Shown here piece after piece: positions 26,574-35,406 of a stretch of 64,000 bases of DNA (positions are counted from its first letter, which is position 1; the number at the start of each line of letters is the position of its first letter). Location: assembly GCA_026002875.1 (NCBI GenBank), contig BPGE01000001.1, positions 124,001 to 188,000 of the forward strand, given 5' to 3'. The translations under genes were made by a program, and so were the position numbers. The notes beneath the pieces were generated by a model. The model made no database searches. It worked only from the letters and a program-made list of their open reading frames with translations, and was not told the origin of the DNA. The stretch comes from Bryobacteraceae bacterium (GTDB lineage Bacteria; Acidobacteriota; Terriglobia; Bryobacterales; Bryobacteraceae).

Positions 26574-26777
26574 ACGCCAGCTTGCCGCCAGAATGAGGGA
26601 GTGGCGGGCGGCCAAGGCATCCGACCCGGAGCAGATTCTTCTCAGAGCGATCACGCTTCATCGCGACTCTCTCTCCACTCACCGTCAGGATCAGTCTGCG
26701 GCGGGTGCTCCGCGAATCCGCCCGATGCAGACCGGCGAGCGGGTCCGCCGCCGGCAGGGTTGCTATCCTGAGATCTT
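26485..26777 (+). other. Probable continuation of the methyltransferase in the +1 frame
   Basis: This frame is open to a TGA at 26851-26853, inside asnB, and has high third-position GC up to about 26650. It reads like the end of the upstream methyltransferase after an indel at the C run 26484-26488. The true C-terminus cannot be fixed from the sequence. Confidence 0.5.
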
Positions 26778-28646
26778 GTGTGCGGCATCGCGGGCTATAC
26801 GAGGCTCGATCATCCTGTCGAGACCGGGCGGATTCGCGACATCCTTGGCCTGATCCGGCATCGCGGCCCGGATGCGATCGGATTCCACGAGTCGGATTGC
26901 GCAGCCCTAGGCAACACCCGCCTCTCCATCATCGACCTTGAACACGGCGACCAGCCCATTTTCAGCGAGGACGGCGATACCGTCGTCGTGCAGAACGGCG
27001 AGATCTACAATCACGCCGAATTGCGGGAGGAACTGCAACGGCGGGGCCACCGGTTCCGCACCCGGTCCGACACCGAGGTCATCCTCCATGCATTTCTCGA
27101 ATGGGACACGCAGTGCTTCGCGCGGCTGCGCGGCATGTTCGCCATCGCACTGTGGGATGAACGGCGCAAACGTCTGGTCCTTGCGCGGGACCGCATGGGC
27201 ATCAAGCCTCTTTACATCTTCCATCGCGGCCGGGATCTGTACTTCGGCTCGGAAGTCAAAACGATCCTCCATCACCCGGAAGTGGAGCGGAAGCTCGACC
27301 GCAATGGCCTGAGCTACTTCCTGTCGCTGAATTACGTTCCCGCGCCATACACCCTGGTGGAAGGCGTCGAGAAACTCCTGCCCGGAGAGTTTCTCGAATG
27401 GGAGAACGGCTCCATCCGGCGTGAAGTCTACTGGCATCTGCGGTTCGCCCCGGATCCGAAAATCACGCTGGAAGACGCCAAAGCGGAACTTGACCGGCTG
27501 CTGCGTCTGTCGCTCCGCGAACACCTGATCGCCGATGTCCCCGTCGGCGTGTGGGCCAGCGGAGGGCTGGACTCGTCGACCGTGCTGCACTATGCCGCGC
27601 AGGAAGCATCCGGGCTCAAGACCTTTTCCATCTCCTTCCGCGGCCACTCCCACGACGAGAGCGAGTTCTTCCGCACCGTGGCCTCGCACTACGCCACGGA
27701 CCACCACGAGTTCGACCTGAACCCTGAGCAGAACCTGACGGAAACGATCGAGCAGCTCGCCTACTATTCCGACGAGCCCTCCGCCGACGCTGGCGCGCTG
27801 CCCGTCTGGTACCTGTCGCAGATGACGCGCCGCCATGTGAAGGTGGCGCTGTCTGGCGAAGGCGCCGACGAGCTCTTCGGCGGCTATCTCACCTACAGGG
27901 CGGACGCGCTCGCCATGCAGGCGCGGCGCTGGCCCTCATGGATGCGGCGCACGGGAGCGGCGCTCGCACGGCTGCTGCCTGTCTCCGACGAAAAGATCGG
28001 CTTCGACTACAAGGCGCGGCGCTTCCTTGAGGGGACTCTGCTGCCGCCGCACGACGCGCACTTCTACTGGAACGGCTCTTTCGACGAGCGGACGAAACGC
28101 TCTCTTTACGATGCGCCCCGCTATCCGCGCCCCGCCGAGCTGATGAACACGCTTCCGACCGAAGCGTTCCTCTGCGGCGAAATCAACAGGTATCTCTGGG
28201 CGGATCAGAAGTATTACCTCGCCGACGACATCCTCTACAAGTGCGACCGCATGTCGATGGCGCACTCGCTGGAGGTGCGGCCGCCTTTTCTCGATCACCG
28301 CATCGTCGAGTTCGCCGCGCGGCTGCCGGAGGATTTCAAGGTGCGCGGATCCGTGCTCAAGTTCATCCTGCGGGAGCTGATGCGGGATAAACTGCCTCCC
28401 GTGATTCTCACGCGGCCCAAAGAGGGCTTCGACATTCCCGCGCACCGCTGGTTCCGCGGACCGCTGCGGCCGATGGCCGAGGAGATTCTTTCCGCGGACA
28501 ACGTGCGCAGCACCGGACTGTTCCGGGCGGAGATCGTGGAAAAGATCAAACGGGATCACTTCCGCCGCCGGGCCAATTACGGATATCAGCTCTGGGGCCT
28601 CCTGACACTGTTTTTATGGATGAGGCGATGGAACGTCCACGCTTGA
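26778..28646 (+). CDS. asnB: Asparagine synthetase, glutamine-hydrolysing
   Basis: A 622-residue enzyme that amidates aspartate (or an aspartyl-like substrate) using glutamine and ATP. The start is fixed by chemistry: the GTG at 26778 is followed at once by Cys2 of MCGIAGY, the glutaminase nucleophile that must become N-terminal. The class-II amidotransferase domain (about 1-200; RHRGPDAIGF, VVQNGEIYNHAELREEL) is followed by the synthetase domain with the PP-loop SGGLDSSTV (Ser261) and the LSGEGADELFGGY motif. Asparagine synthetase paralogues of this length often lie in exopolysaccharide or exosortase-associated clusters, which fits the neighbours here (methyltransferase, ArnT-like transferase, GT4). 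Whether it makes free asparagine or modifies a surface polymer cannot be told. Confidence 0.93.
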   Translation: MCGIAGYTRLDHPVETGRIRDILGLIRHRGPDAIGFHESDCAALGNTRLSIIDLEHGDQPIFSEDGDTVVVQNGEIYNHAELREELQRRGHRFRTRSDTEVILHAFLEWDTQCFARLRGMFAIALWDERRKRLVLARDRMGIKPLYIFHRGRDLYFGSEVKTILHHPEVERKLDRNGLSYFLSLNYVPAPYTLVEGVEKLLPGEFLEWENGSIRREVYWHLRFAPDPKITLEDAKAELDRLLRLSLREHLIADVPVGVWASGGLDSSTVLHYAAQEASGLKTFSISFRGHSHDESEFFRTVASHYATDHHEFDLNPEQNLTETIEQLAYYSDEPSADAGALPVWYLSQMTRRHVKVALSGEGADELFGGYLTYRADALAMQARRWPSWMRRTGAALARLLPVSDEKIGFDYKARRFLEGTLLPPHDAHFYWNGSFDERTKRSLYDAPRYPRPAELMNTLPTEAFLCGEINRYLWADQKYYLADDILYKCDRMSMAHSLEVRPPFLDHRIVEFAARLPEDFKVRGSVLKFILRELMRDKLPPVILTRPKEGFDIPAHRWFRGPLRPMAEEILSADNVRSTGLFRAEIVEKIKRDHFRRRANYGYQLWGLLTLFLWMRRWNVHA

Positions 28647-30409
28647 CGCGCCTTTCGCTTGCGCTGTCTCTGGCTGCGCTGATCTACGTGCCGGCGATGT
28701 TCGCGCCGCCGCATCTGATGGACGATGTCGACGCCGTGCAGGCGCAGATTGCGCGAAACATGCTCGAATCGGGCGACTGGGTGACGGCGCGGCTGGACGG
28801 CGTTCCCTATCTCGAGAAAGCGCCCCTGAAATACTGGATGATCGCCTGTTCGTACGCCGTGTTTGGAGTGCACGACTGGGCAGCGCGCCTGCCGGTCGTG
28901 CTGTCCGTGCTGGCGCTGGTGGCGCTGGTGTACTGGATTGGCTGCTGGGCGTTCAGCGAAAAGGCGGGCTTTCTGGCGGCGCTGGTCATCGGGACGTCGA
29001 TCGGGACATTTCTCTTTACGCGGATTCTGATTCCCGACATCACGCTCACTTTCACCATTGCGCTGGCCATCTTCGCCATGTTGCGCGCTCTCGATGAACA
29101 GGAGCCGCGCCCGCGCCTGTGGGCGGCCGTGATGGCGCTTTCCATGGGAGTTGGGCTCCTGTTGAAGGGGCTCATTGCGCTCGTGTTTCCCTGCGCTGCC
29201 GGGTTCCTGTGGCTTGCCTGGACGCGGCGCCTTCTGGATCTTTCCGCATGGAGGCGGCTGCGGCCTTTCTCGGGAACCCTGCTCATCCTGCTGGTTGCCG
29301 CGCCGTGGCACGTTCTGGCCACGCTGCGCAACCCGCCGTATTTCGAGTTTTCGATGACCTCCGGTCCCGGACAGTACCGCGGGTTCTTCTGGTTTTACTT
29401 CTTCAACGAGCATATCCTCCGGTTTCTGAACCGCCGCTGGCCCCGTGATTACAACACCGTGCCGCGGCATCTGTTCTGGCTCTTCCATCTGATCTGGTTC
29501 TTCCCCTGGTCGGCGTGGCTGCCCGGTCTCGCGCGGCTGCGTCTTCAGGATGACTCCCGGCGCGGGCGGACGCTGAAGATGCTCGTGTGCTGGGCGGGCT
29601 TCGTGATGGTGTTCTTCACGTTTTCGACGACGCAGGAATACTACTCGATGCCCGCGTATCCGGCGCTCGCGCTGGCGCTCGGCCTCGTGATGGCGGAAGG
29701 GCAGGGCTGGGTGCTGAAGCTTGCGCGGATCGTCAGCATCATCGCGGCCGTCGCGTGCGTTGCCGCTGCCGCGATTCTGGCAGCCGTCTGGAACATGCCG
29801 GCTCCGGGCGACATCTCTCGCTCGCTGACCCAGAACCCGGAACTCTATACTCTTTCCCTCGGCCATATGGGAGATCTGACGCTGGCTTCATTTGCGTACC
29901 TGAAGCTTCCGCTGGCCCTGGCGGCTCTGGCATTCGCGGGCGGCGCGGCGGCCTGCTGGAAGCACCGTCCGGGAACCACCCTGCTCGGTGCGGCGCTGAT
30001 GATGGTGCTGTTCCTGAATGCCGCGCGCCTCGCAATGCAGGTGTTTGATCCCTATCTGAGCAGTTACCCGATCGCGGAAAAGCTCCGCCAGAGCCCGAAG
30101 GGCGCAGTGATCTTCGGCGATCAGTACTACGTCTTCAGCTCCGTGTTCTTCTACGCCGGACTGGACAGGGCGCTGCTGTGGCGGGGCCGCTATCACAATC
30201 TCGAATACGGATCCTATGCGCCCGGCGCGCCGGATGTTTTCCTCGACGATGACGAGCTCAGAGCCGAATGGGCGAAACCGCAGCTCGCGTGGATGATCGT
30301 GGAAGGACCGAAGCTGGAAACCGTCGAGGCGCTGCTTGGACGGGATCGCGTGCACCGCGTTTTCGAAGCCGGCGGAAAATGGCTCCTCGCCAACCGCGCA
30401 GTAGAATGA
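28616..30409 (+). CDS. ArnT/PMT-like GT-C glycosyltransferase (GT39-type membrane protein)
   Basis: A 597-residue integral membrane protein with about eleven hydrophobic segments. The first periplasmic loop has the signature of polyprenyl-phosphate-sugar transferases: acidic pair in HLMDDVDAVQAQIARNML, then SGDWVTARLDGVPYLEKAPL and KYW, as in ArnT and PMT_2 proteins. It probably moves a sugar from an undecaprenyl-phosphate donor to lipid A, a protein or another surface acceptor on the periplasmic side. The gene overlaps the end of asnB by 31 bases. The ATG at 28616 is used here; an ATG at 28628 with GAGG just before it is an alternative. The soluble C-terminal part (about 480-597) begins near YPIAEKLRQSPKGAVIFGDQ. 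Confidence 0.88.
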   Translation: MDEAMERPRLTRLSLALSLAALIYVPAMFAPPHLMDDVDAVQAQIARNMLESGDWVTARLDGVPYLEKAPLKYWMIACSYAVFGVHDWAARLPVVLSVLALVALVYWIGCWAFSEKAGFLAALVIGTSIGTFLFTRILIPDITLTFTIALAIFAMLRALDEQEPRPRLWAAVMALSMGVGLLLKGLIALVFPCAAGFLWLAWTRRLLDLSAWRRLRPFSGTLLILLVAAPWHVLATLRNPPYFEFSMTSGPGQYRGFFWFYFFNEHILRFLNRRWPRDYNTVPRHLFWLFHLIWFFPWSAWLPGLARLRLQDDSRRGRTLKMLVCWAGFVMVFFTFSTTQEYYSMPAYPALALALGLVMAEGQGWVLKLARIVSIIAAVACVAAAAILAAVWNMPAPGDISRSLTQNPELYTLSLGHMGDLTLASFAYLKLPLALAALAFAGGAAACWKHRPGTTLLGAALMMVLFLNAARLAMQVFDPYLSSYPIAEKLRQSPKGAVIFGDQYYVFSSVFFYAGLDRALLWRGRYHNLEYGSYAPGAPDVFLDDDELRAEWAKPQLAWMIVEGPKLETVEALLGRDRVHRVFEAGGKWLLANRAVE

Positions 30410-30416
30410 GCTTCCA

Positions 30417-31529
30417 GTGAAGATCGTCATCGACGCCACGCCGCTCCTGTTGCGCAGCGCCGGCGTGAAGACCGCCCTGTATCACTGGATCGAGGCGCTG
30501 CGGCAGGAGGCGCGCGAAGACGAAATTCATCTGTATCCGCCCGGCGTGCGGCTCGGCGGGCTCGCTCATGACGCCAGCGTTTCCGGTCCCCTGGCTACAT
30601 ATGCAGGCATGTTCATGGCGGTGGCGAACCAGCGATTGGGCGCGCCTTTCCCCGGCTGGTTTGCGCGCGGAGCGGACGTCTTCCATTGCACGAACCAGGT
30701 CCGCACGCCCCCCAGCCGGGTTCCGTTCACGGCCACCCTGCACGACCTGACCTGCTGGAAGATGCCCGGGTTCCATTCGGAGGCGAACGTCCGCGCGGAC
30801 CGGGAATTCGCCGAGCGGGTGCTAAAGCGCGCCGAAGGCATCATCGCCGTCAGCGAGGCGACACGGCGGGACGCGATTGAAGTTCTCGGCTTGCCGCCAG
30901 AGAGGATCCGGACCATCCACAACGGCGTGTCCGCCGCGTACTTCGAGGCGCGCATGCCGCCGCCGCGCCGCAAGCCGTATGCGCTGTTCGTCGGAACCAT
31001 TGAACCGCGCAAGAACGTGGATCGTCTCCTGGACGCCTGGGATCTGCTGCCGGCACGGATGCGTTCGGAATACGACCTGCTTCTGGCAGGCGGCGCCGGA
31101 TGGCGCTGCGAGGCCACCGTGGCCAGGCTTCGCGCCGCCCGCAGCGGAGTGTTCTGGCTGGGCTATTATCCGGAGGCTTTGCTGCCAGAGTTGATCCGCG
31201 GAGCGGCTCTGCTCGTTTATCCATCCCTGTACGAAGGTTTCGGGCTGCCTGTAGCGCAGGCGATGGCCTGCGGCACCGCATGCGTGACTTCCAATGTCAG
31301 TTCGCTTCCGGAGATCGCTGGCGATGCGGCGCTCTACGTGAATCCGGAATCCACCGAGGACATCCGGGACGCCCTGCAGAGGCTGCTGGATCATCCCGAG
31401 GAGCGCGCGCGGCTCGGCGCAGCGGGGCGCGCACGTGCGGAAGCCATGTTCCGCTGGGAGCGCGCCGCGCGCGAGTCGCTCGAGTTCTTCCGCCAGGTCA
31501 CTGGGCGCGGGGCGCAGCCACGACCCTGA
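30417..31529 (+). CDS. Family 4 glycosyltransferase
   Basis: A 370-residue cytoplasmic GT-B enzyme. The N-terminal half starts with MKIVIDATPLL and contains TLHDLTCWKMPGFHSE. The donor-binding half holds the GT4 block RKPYALFVGTIEPRKNVDRL and the acidic motif LVYPSLYEGFGLPVAQAMAC, whose E-x7-E binds the nucleotide sugar. Sugar and acceptor are unknown. The GTG start at 30417 lies 8 bases after the previous stop. A TAGAAT hexamer ends 10 bases before it, so it may have its own promoter. It closes the methyltransferase-asnB-ArnT cluster, and its last 32 bases overlap the convergent gene at 31498. Confidence 0.92.
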   Translation: MKIVIDATPLLLRSAGVKTALYHWIEALRQEAREDEIHLYPPGVRLGGLAHDASVSGPLATYAGMFMAVANQRLGAPFPGWFARGADVFHCTNQVRTPPSRVPFTATLHDLTCWKMPGFHSEANVRADREFAERVLKRAEGIIAVSEATRRDAIEVLGLPPERIRTIHNGVSAAYFEARMPPPRRKPYALFVGTIEPRKNVDRLLDAWDLLPARMRSEYDLLLAGGAGWRCEATVARLRAARSGVFWLGYYPEALLPELIRGAALLVYPSLYEGFGLPVAQAMACGTACVTSNVSSLPEIAGDAALYVNPESTEDIRDALQRLLDHPEERARLGAAGRARAEAMFRWERAARESLEFFRQVTGRGAQPRP

Positions 31530-32295
31530 AGTCCCACACGAGGATCTCCCCGGCATCCACTGCTTCGCCTTCCGAGTACTGCACCAGCGCATACTCGCCG
31601 GGCTCCAGCGGCTTCGCCGGCCAGATCTTGAAGAGGTTGTCTTTCAGCTGCTGCCGGAAGATCTCCACGGTGTCGAACTCGAAGAACGACATCTTCGACA
31701 CCGGCTCGGTCTGCAGGATGCCGACCACGCGCCCTTCGCCCTTCTGTTTCGGCTTCACGCGCGCCAGCACGAAGGTCTGCGTCCAGTCGATGCGGAAGTA
31801 CAGTTCCGGCCGGTCTCCGGTCACCACGGCGGCTGCATGTTGCCCCGGCAGCTCCAGAAACGCCTTGCCGGCGACGATGGGCACCGGAACCAGCACCTTC
31901 AGCGCCGTCCGCTTCTTGCTGGCCACCGACTTCAGCCCGGCGCGCTTGATCTCCTTCACTTCATCGCCTTCGAAGTAGTACAGCCCCGGATCCACGGGAA
32001 TGCGCGCGATCTGCCGTGCAATCGCCCTCTCGAACGCTTCTTCGGCGTCCGCGATTTCGGCCTGCTTCCTGTCCTCCTCGATCCGTGCCTTCCGCTCGGA
32101 TTCCGTGCGTCTCAGATCTACGAGCTCCAGCGGGATCTCCTCCCACTCGCTTCGTTCGGTGGAGTAGTAGCGCACGCGGTCCTCCACCACCTGGTATTCG
32201 CGCACCATGTGCCACCCGCCCTCTTTCAGGTACAGGCGGAACTGCTGCGCCCAGAGACAGGCGCTGCAAAGAAGGACTGCAGCCAGGATGCGCAT
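31498..32295 (-). CDS. Secreted hypothetical protein with a charged helical middle
   Basis: A 265-residue protein I cannot assign to a named family. A signal peptide covers residues 1-16 (ending SACLWAQ). An N-terminal part reads like a short SH3-like or response element (FRLYLKEGGWHMVREYQVV, IPLELVDLRRTE). A strongly charged helix follows (about 65-100; RKARIEEDRKQAEIADAEEA), then a beta-rich C-terminal half (LKVLVPVPIVAGKAFLELPG, EPGEYALVQYSEGEAVDAGE). The last region resembles domains seen in Acidobacteria-specific secreted proteins. The ATG at 32295 lies only 25 bases from the divergent aldo/keto reductase start. Its 3' end overlaps the GT4 gene by 32 bases on the opposite strand. Confidence 0.7.
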   Translation of the reverse strand: MRILAAVLLCSACLWAQQFRLYLKEGGWHMVREYQVVEDRVRYYSTERSEWEEIPLELVDLRRTESERKARIEEDRKQAEIADAEEAFERAIARQIARIPVDPGLYYFEGDEVKEIKRAGLKSVASKKRTALKVLVPVPIVAGKAFLELPGQHAAAVVTGDRPELYFRIDWTQTFVLARVKPKQKGEGRVVGILQTEPVSKMSFFEFDTVEIFRQQLKDNLFKIWPAKPLEPGEYALVQYSEGEAVDAGEILVWDFRVVAAPRAQ

Positions 32296-32308
32296 GGCGT
32301 CCCTCCAC

Positions 32309-32314
32309 TATTAT
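32309..32314 (+). promoter_or_regulatory. Candidate -10 element (TATTAT) before the aldo/keto reductase gene
   Basis: TATTAT ends 6 bases before the GTG at 32321 and no Shine-Dalgarno sequence lies between, compatible with a leaderless transcript. No clear -35 hexamer. Confidence 0.4.
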
Positions 32315-32320
32315 GGTTTC

Positions 32321-33298
32321 GTGATTGAAAGACGTACACTCGGCAGGACAGGATTCCAGGTTTCCGAAATCGGCTTCGGCGCCTGGGGCATCGGCGGCAA
32401 TCAGTGGCGCGGGCATTCAGAAGACGAGGCGCGCGCCGCCCTGCGCCGCGCTCTCGAGCTGGGGATGAACTTCATCGACACGGCTCTCGCCTACAACGAA
32501 GGCCACAGCGAACGGATCATTGGCGAAACGTTGCGCGAAACCGGCGCGCAGGCGTATGTCGCCACCAAAGTGCCGCCGATGAACCGAATCTGGCCCGCGC
32601 AGCCCGGCATCGGCATCGAGCAGGTGTTCCCTTACGACTACATCATCCGGTGCACGGAGACGTCGTTGCGCAATCTGGGCGTCGAGACTCTCGACCTGCA
32701 GCAGTTCCACGTCTGGAATCCCGAGTGGCTCGAACGCGACGACTGGCGCCGCGCCGTGGAGGACACGAAGAAAAGCGGCAAGGTGCGTTTCTGGGGCATC
32801 TCCATTAACGATCACCAGCCGGACTCTGCTCTCGATGCCGTCCGCACCGGCCTGATCGACACCGTGCAGGTGATCTACAACATTTTCGACCAGAGCCCGG
32901 AGCGGAACCTGTTCCCGCTCTGCCAGCAGCTCAACATCGGCGTCCTGGCCCGCTGCCCGCTGGATGAGGGCGCTCTGACTGGAACGATCACTCCAGAGAC
33001 CGCGTTCGATCCTGGCGAGTTCCGCGCGTTTTACTTCCGCGGCGACCGCAAGCAGCAGGTCTTCGAGCGTGTGCAGGTGCTCATCTCGGACCTGAAGGCG
33101 GCGGGGCTCGACCGCCCGCTGGCCGAAACCGCCCTGCGCTTCTGCCTCTCGCACCCTGCCGTGTCCACCGTCATTCCCGGCATGCGGCGCGTACGAAACG
33201 TCGAGAACAATGCCGCCGTCTCAGCACTGGGGCCGTTGCCTGCCTCAATCCTGGAGGTCCTGCGGCGCCATGTCTGGAACAAGAATTTTTATTCTTAG
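32321..33298 (+). CDS. Aldo/keto reductase
   Basis: A 325-residue NADPH-dependent oxidoreductase with a TIM-barrel fold. The N-terminus RRTLGRTGFQVSEIGFGAWG is the family hallmark. The catalytic tetrad is visible: Asp and Tyr in NFIDTALAYNEGHSE, Lys in AYVATKVPP and His in DLQQFHVWNPEW. The C-terminal cofactor region (LSHPAVSTVIPGMRRVRNVE) is also standard. The substrate, an aldehyde or ketose, is unknown. A GTG at 32321 is preferred as start because it places RRTLGRTG at the N-terminus; an in-frame ATG at 32294 would add nine residues and overlap the divergent gene's start. The next gene begins 29 bases before its stop, which suggests translational coupling. Confidence 0.9.
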   Translation: MIERRTLGRTGFQVSEIGFGAWGIGGNQWRGHSEDEARAALRRALELGMNFIDTALAYNEGHSERIIGETLRETGAQAYVATKVPPMNRIWPAQPGIGIEQVFPYDYIIRCTETSLRNLGVETLDLQQFHVWNPEWLERDDWRRAVEDTKKSGKVRFWGISINDHQPDSALDAVRTGLIDTVQVIYNIFDQSPERNLFPLCQQLNIGVLARCPLDEGALTGTITPETAFDPGEFRAFYFRGDRKQQVFERVQVLISDLKAAGLDRPLAETALRFCLSHPAVSTVIPGMRRVRNVENNAAVSALGPLPASILEVLRRHVWNKNFYS

Positions 33299-34166
33299 CC
33301 TCTTCGCCGCTGCGCTTTCGGCGCAGACGCTGTATCTGCCTCTGGAAGAGGGCAACGTGTGGGTCTACCAGGGACAAGGCCGGAGCTTCTCGATCGAAGT
33401 AGGCCGCCCGGAAGAGTTCGCTGGCAACCGCTACCACCTTGTCCGCGGCCTTGCCGCAAGCGGCGATGCGTGGGTGCGGAACGATGAATCAGGACGGATC
33501 CTGATATGGGACGAGAGAGCCCGGCAGGAGAGGGTTCTGCTGGACTCTGCCGCCCCAGAGGGCGTTCCCTATGAGAGCGCGATGGATTCGTGCAGCCCTC
33601 AGGCGCTGATCGAATCCCGTCAGGCGAAATACTCCGGTCCTGTGGGTGAATTCGACTCCGCTCTCCGTGTTTCCTATCGTCCAGGACCCTGCATGGATGC
33701 CGGTCTGTCCGAGGAGCACTGGCTTCCCTGGGTGGGGCTGCTTCGCCGCGTCCGCATCACGATCGCTGGTCCGCGCGAATTCGACCTGATCTACGCCCGC
33801 CTTGGCGGCATCGCCTATATCCGCGCGCCGGAGACCGGTTTCTCGCTCGCGCTGAGTCCATCCGGAGATGTTCTGCTGGTGCGCATCACCGTGAGGCACA
33901 CTCTTCCCTGGCCGCTGAAGCTGCACTTCTCCAGCAGCCAGAGGTTCGACATCATCGCCTATGACTCCAACGGGAAGGAAATCTACCAGTGGTCGCGCGG
34001 ACGAGCTTTCCTCACTGTGATGGGAGAAGAAGACATCCGCGGGGAGAAGTCCTGGCTTGCGGAGATCCCCGTCGCGGAGTGGCCGAAAGGCGAGTACGCC
34101 ATCAAGGCGTGGCTTACGCCGCTGGAAGGCCACGCCTGGTCTGCTACGGCTCTTTACAGACATTGA
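33270..34166 (+). CDS. Secreted protein with a C-terminal BsuPI-like domain
   Basis: A 298-residue protein with a signal peptide (cleaved near ALSAQ). The first two thirds (LEEGNVWVYQGQGRSFSIEV, LLDSAAPEGVPYESAM) look like beta-rich repeats of unknown type. The last 100 residues match the pattern of the BsuPI intracellular proteinase-inhibitor domain: LLVRITVRHTLPWPLKLHF, SSSQRFDIIAYDSNGKEIYQ, then WSRGRAFL and LPEGEYAIKAWL-like ending (here WPKGEYAIKAWLTP). In most bacteria that fold is found in extracytoplasmic proteins rather than as a protease inhibitor. The ATG at 33270 overlaps the aldo/keto reductase end; the open frame upstream is a shadow. It lies just before the ars operon but does not obviously belong to it. 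Confidence 0.75.
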   Translation: MSGTRIFILSLFAAALSAQTLYLPLEEGNVWVYQGQGRSFSIEVGRPEEFAGNRYHLVRGLAASGDAWVRNDESGRILIWDERARQERVLLDSAAPEGVPYESAMDSCSPQALIESRQAKYSGPVGEFDSALRVSYRPGPCMDAGLSEEHWLPWVGLLRRVRITIAGPREFDLIYARLGGIAYIRAPETGFSLALSPSGDVLLVRITVRHTLPWPLKLHFSSSQRFDIIAYDSNGKEIYQWSRGRAFLTVMGEEDIRGEKSWLAEIPVAEWPKGEYAIKAWLTPLEGHAWSATALYRH

Positions 34167-34168
34167 GA

Positions 34169-34186
34169 GAAAGAGCTCGCTCTTTC
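34169..34186. promoter_or_regulatory. 18-bp perfect palindrome, candidate ArsR operator
   Basis: GAAAGAGC-TC-GCTCTTTC has 8-bp arms and a 2-base centre. It lies 26 bases upstream of the arsR start and 13 bases before a TATACT -10-like box, thus covering the -35 region, the position expected for an autorepressing ArsR dimer. Confidence 0.65.
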
Positions 34187-34199
34187 CTTCTTGTTCGAC

Positions 34200-34205
34200 T
34201 ATACT
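34200..34205 (+). promoter_or_regulatory. Candidate -10 element (TATACT) of the ars operon
   Basis: TATACT ends 6 bases before the arsR ATG at 34212, with no Shine-Dalgarno sequence between. The palindrome at 34169-34186 would overlap the polymerase -35 contact region. Confidence 0.5.
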
Positions 34206-34211
34206 CGAAAT

Positions 34212-34577
34212 ATGAAACAAGGCAGGACGGCGGCGGCCGATGTGGACCGTCTGGCAGGAATGATGGACGCCATGGGCGCGCCGCAGCGCCTGCGCATCAT
34301 GCGGTTGCTGCTTGCCGCGCATCCGGAAGGCATGCCGGCAGGCGAAATTCAGGCGGAATTGGAGATCCCCGCCTCCACGCTGTCGCACCATCTGGACAAG
34401 TTGCGCCAGGCCGGCCTGGTCCGCGTCAGGCGTGAAGGAACCTACCTCTGGTATTCGGCGGACACGGAAGCTCTGGAGAACCTGCTCTCCTTCCTGTACG
34501 CCGAGTGCTGCACGCGGACGCGCGTCATTGAGCCTGAAGCCGTCACGAAACTCTCAGGCCTGAAATGCAGGAGATGA
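34212..34577 (+). CDS. arsR: ArsR/SmtB-family repressor of the arsenic operon
   Basis: A 121-residue winged-helix repressor. DNA-binding helices are seen in [20 protein letters not shown] and [20 protein letters not shown], and the beta-wing in [13 protein letters not shown]. The likely As(III)-binding thiols are Cys99-Cys100 (ECCTRTR) with Cys119 near the end; a C-terminal Cys pair with a third Cys is one of several site types known in ArsR proteins, and the classical CVC site in the recognition helix is absent. Arsenite binding would release the operator. An in-frame TTG at 34191 is possible, but the ATG at 34212 places the protein start right after a -10 box and suits the family. The arsM gene follows after 4 bases. 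Confidence 0.9.
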   Translation: MKQGRTAAADVDRLAGMMDAMGAPQRLRIMRLLLAAHPEGMPAGEIQAELEIPASTLSHHLDKLRQAGLVRVRREGTYLWYSADTEALENLLSFLYAECCTRTRVIEPEAVTKLSGLKCRR

Positions 34578-34581
34578 ATCC

Positions 34582-35406
34582 ATGAACGACAACAAACCGG
34601 TGCAGGAAGCCGTGCGCGAGCGATACGCCAAAGCGGCTCTCCAGGTGGTGCAGGAGGGCGTCAGTTCCTGCTGCTCAACTCCGGCAGCCTGTGGCGGAGA
34701 AAGCGCCGACCCCATCACCAGCGGTCTGTACTCGGAAAACGAGACCGCCGTGCTGCCGGAGACTGCGGTGGCCGCTTCGCTCGGCTGCGGCAATCCGACG
34801 GCGATGGCGGAGCTGAAGCCCGGCGAAACCGTGCTCGACCTGGGCAGCGGCGGCGGCATTGACGTGCTGCTGTCGGCTCGCCGTGTCGGACCGCAGGGCA
34901 AAGCCTACGGTCTTGACATGACTGACGAGATGCTCGAACTGGCGCGCGAAAATCAGCGCAAGGCGGGCGTCGAAAATGCCGAGTTCCTCAAGGGCGAGAT
35001 TGAGAATATCCCCCTGCCTGACGAATCCGTGGACGTGGTGATCTCGAACTGCGTCATCAATCTCTCGGGCGACAAGGACCGCGTGCTGCGGGAAGTGTTC
35101 CGCGTGCTGAAGCCCGGCGGACGGCTGGCCGTCGCTGACGTCGTCGTCCGCGGAGAGGTGCCTGCAGAGATCCGCCGCAACATCGAGCTTTGGGCGGGCT
35201 GCATCGCTGGAGCCCTCGAAGAGGGCGAATACCGGGGCAAACTGGAATCTGCCGGATTCGTGGACATCTCCATCGAGCCCTACCGCGTATACAACATCGA
35301 CGACGCGCGGCAGTTCCTTGCCGAGGCGGGCGTAGACGTGGAAGCGGCTGCCGCGGCTGCCGCAGGGAAGTTCATGAGCGCGTATGTCAAGGCGCGGAGG
35401 CCCTGA
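34582..35406 (+). CDS. arsM: Arsenite S-adenosylmethionine methyltransferase
   Basis: A 274-residue enzyme that methylates As(III) stepwise to methylated arsenicals using SAM. Motif I is [20 protein letters not shown]; the acidic [20 protein letters not shown] follows. The conserved cysteines that bind arsenite are in place: Cys69 in SLGCGNP, Cys157 in VISNCVINL and Cys207 in [10 protein letters not shown]. An extra Cys-rich stretch near the N-terminus ([12 protein letters not shown]) recalls the additional thiols in some ArsM. It lies between arsR and arsC and its stop overlaps the arsC start by one base (TGATG), so the operon couples repression, methylation and arsenate reduction. A ribosome binding site (CAGGAGATG) precedes the start. 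Confidence 0.95.
   Translation: MNDNKPVQEAVRERYAKAALQVVQEGVSSCCSTPAACGGESADPITSGLYSENETAVLPETAVAASLGCGNPTAMAELKPGETVLDLGSGGGIDVLLSARRVGPQGKAYGLDMTDEMLELARENQRKAGVENAEFLKGEIENIPLPDESVDVVISNCVINLSGDKDRVLREVFRVLKPGGRLAVADVVVRGEVPAEIRRNIELWAGCIAGALEEGEYRGKLESAGFVDISIEPYRVYNIDDARQFLAEAGVDVEAAAAAAAGKFMSAYVKARRP

Noticed and set aside
28586-29866. 426-residue reverse open frame
   Set aside because: Antisense to the ArnT-like membrane protein; Arg/His/Glu-rich with no hydrophobic core.
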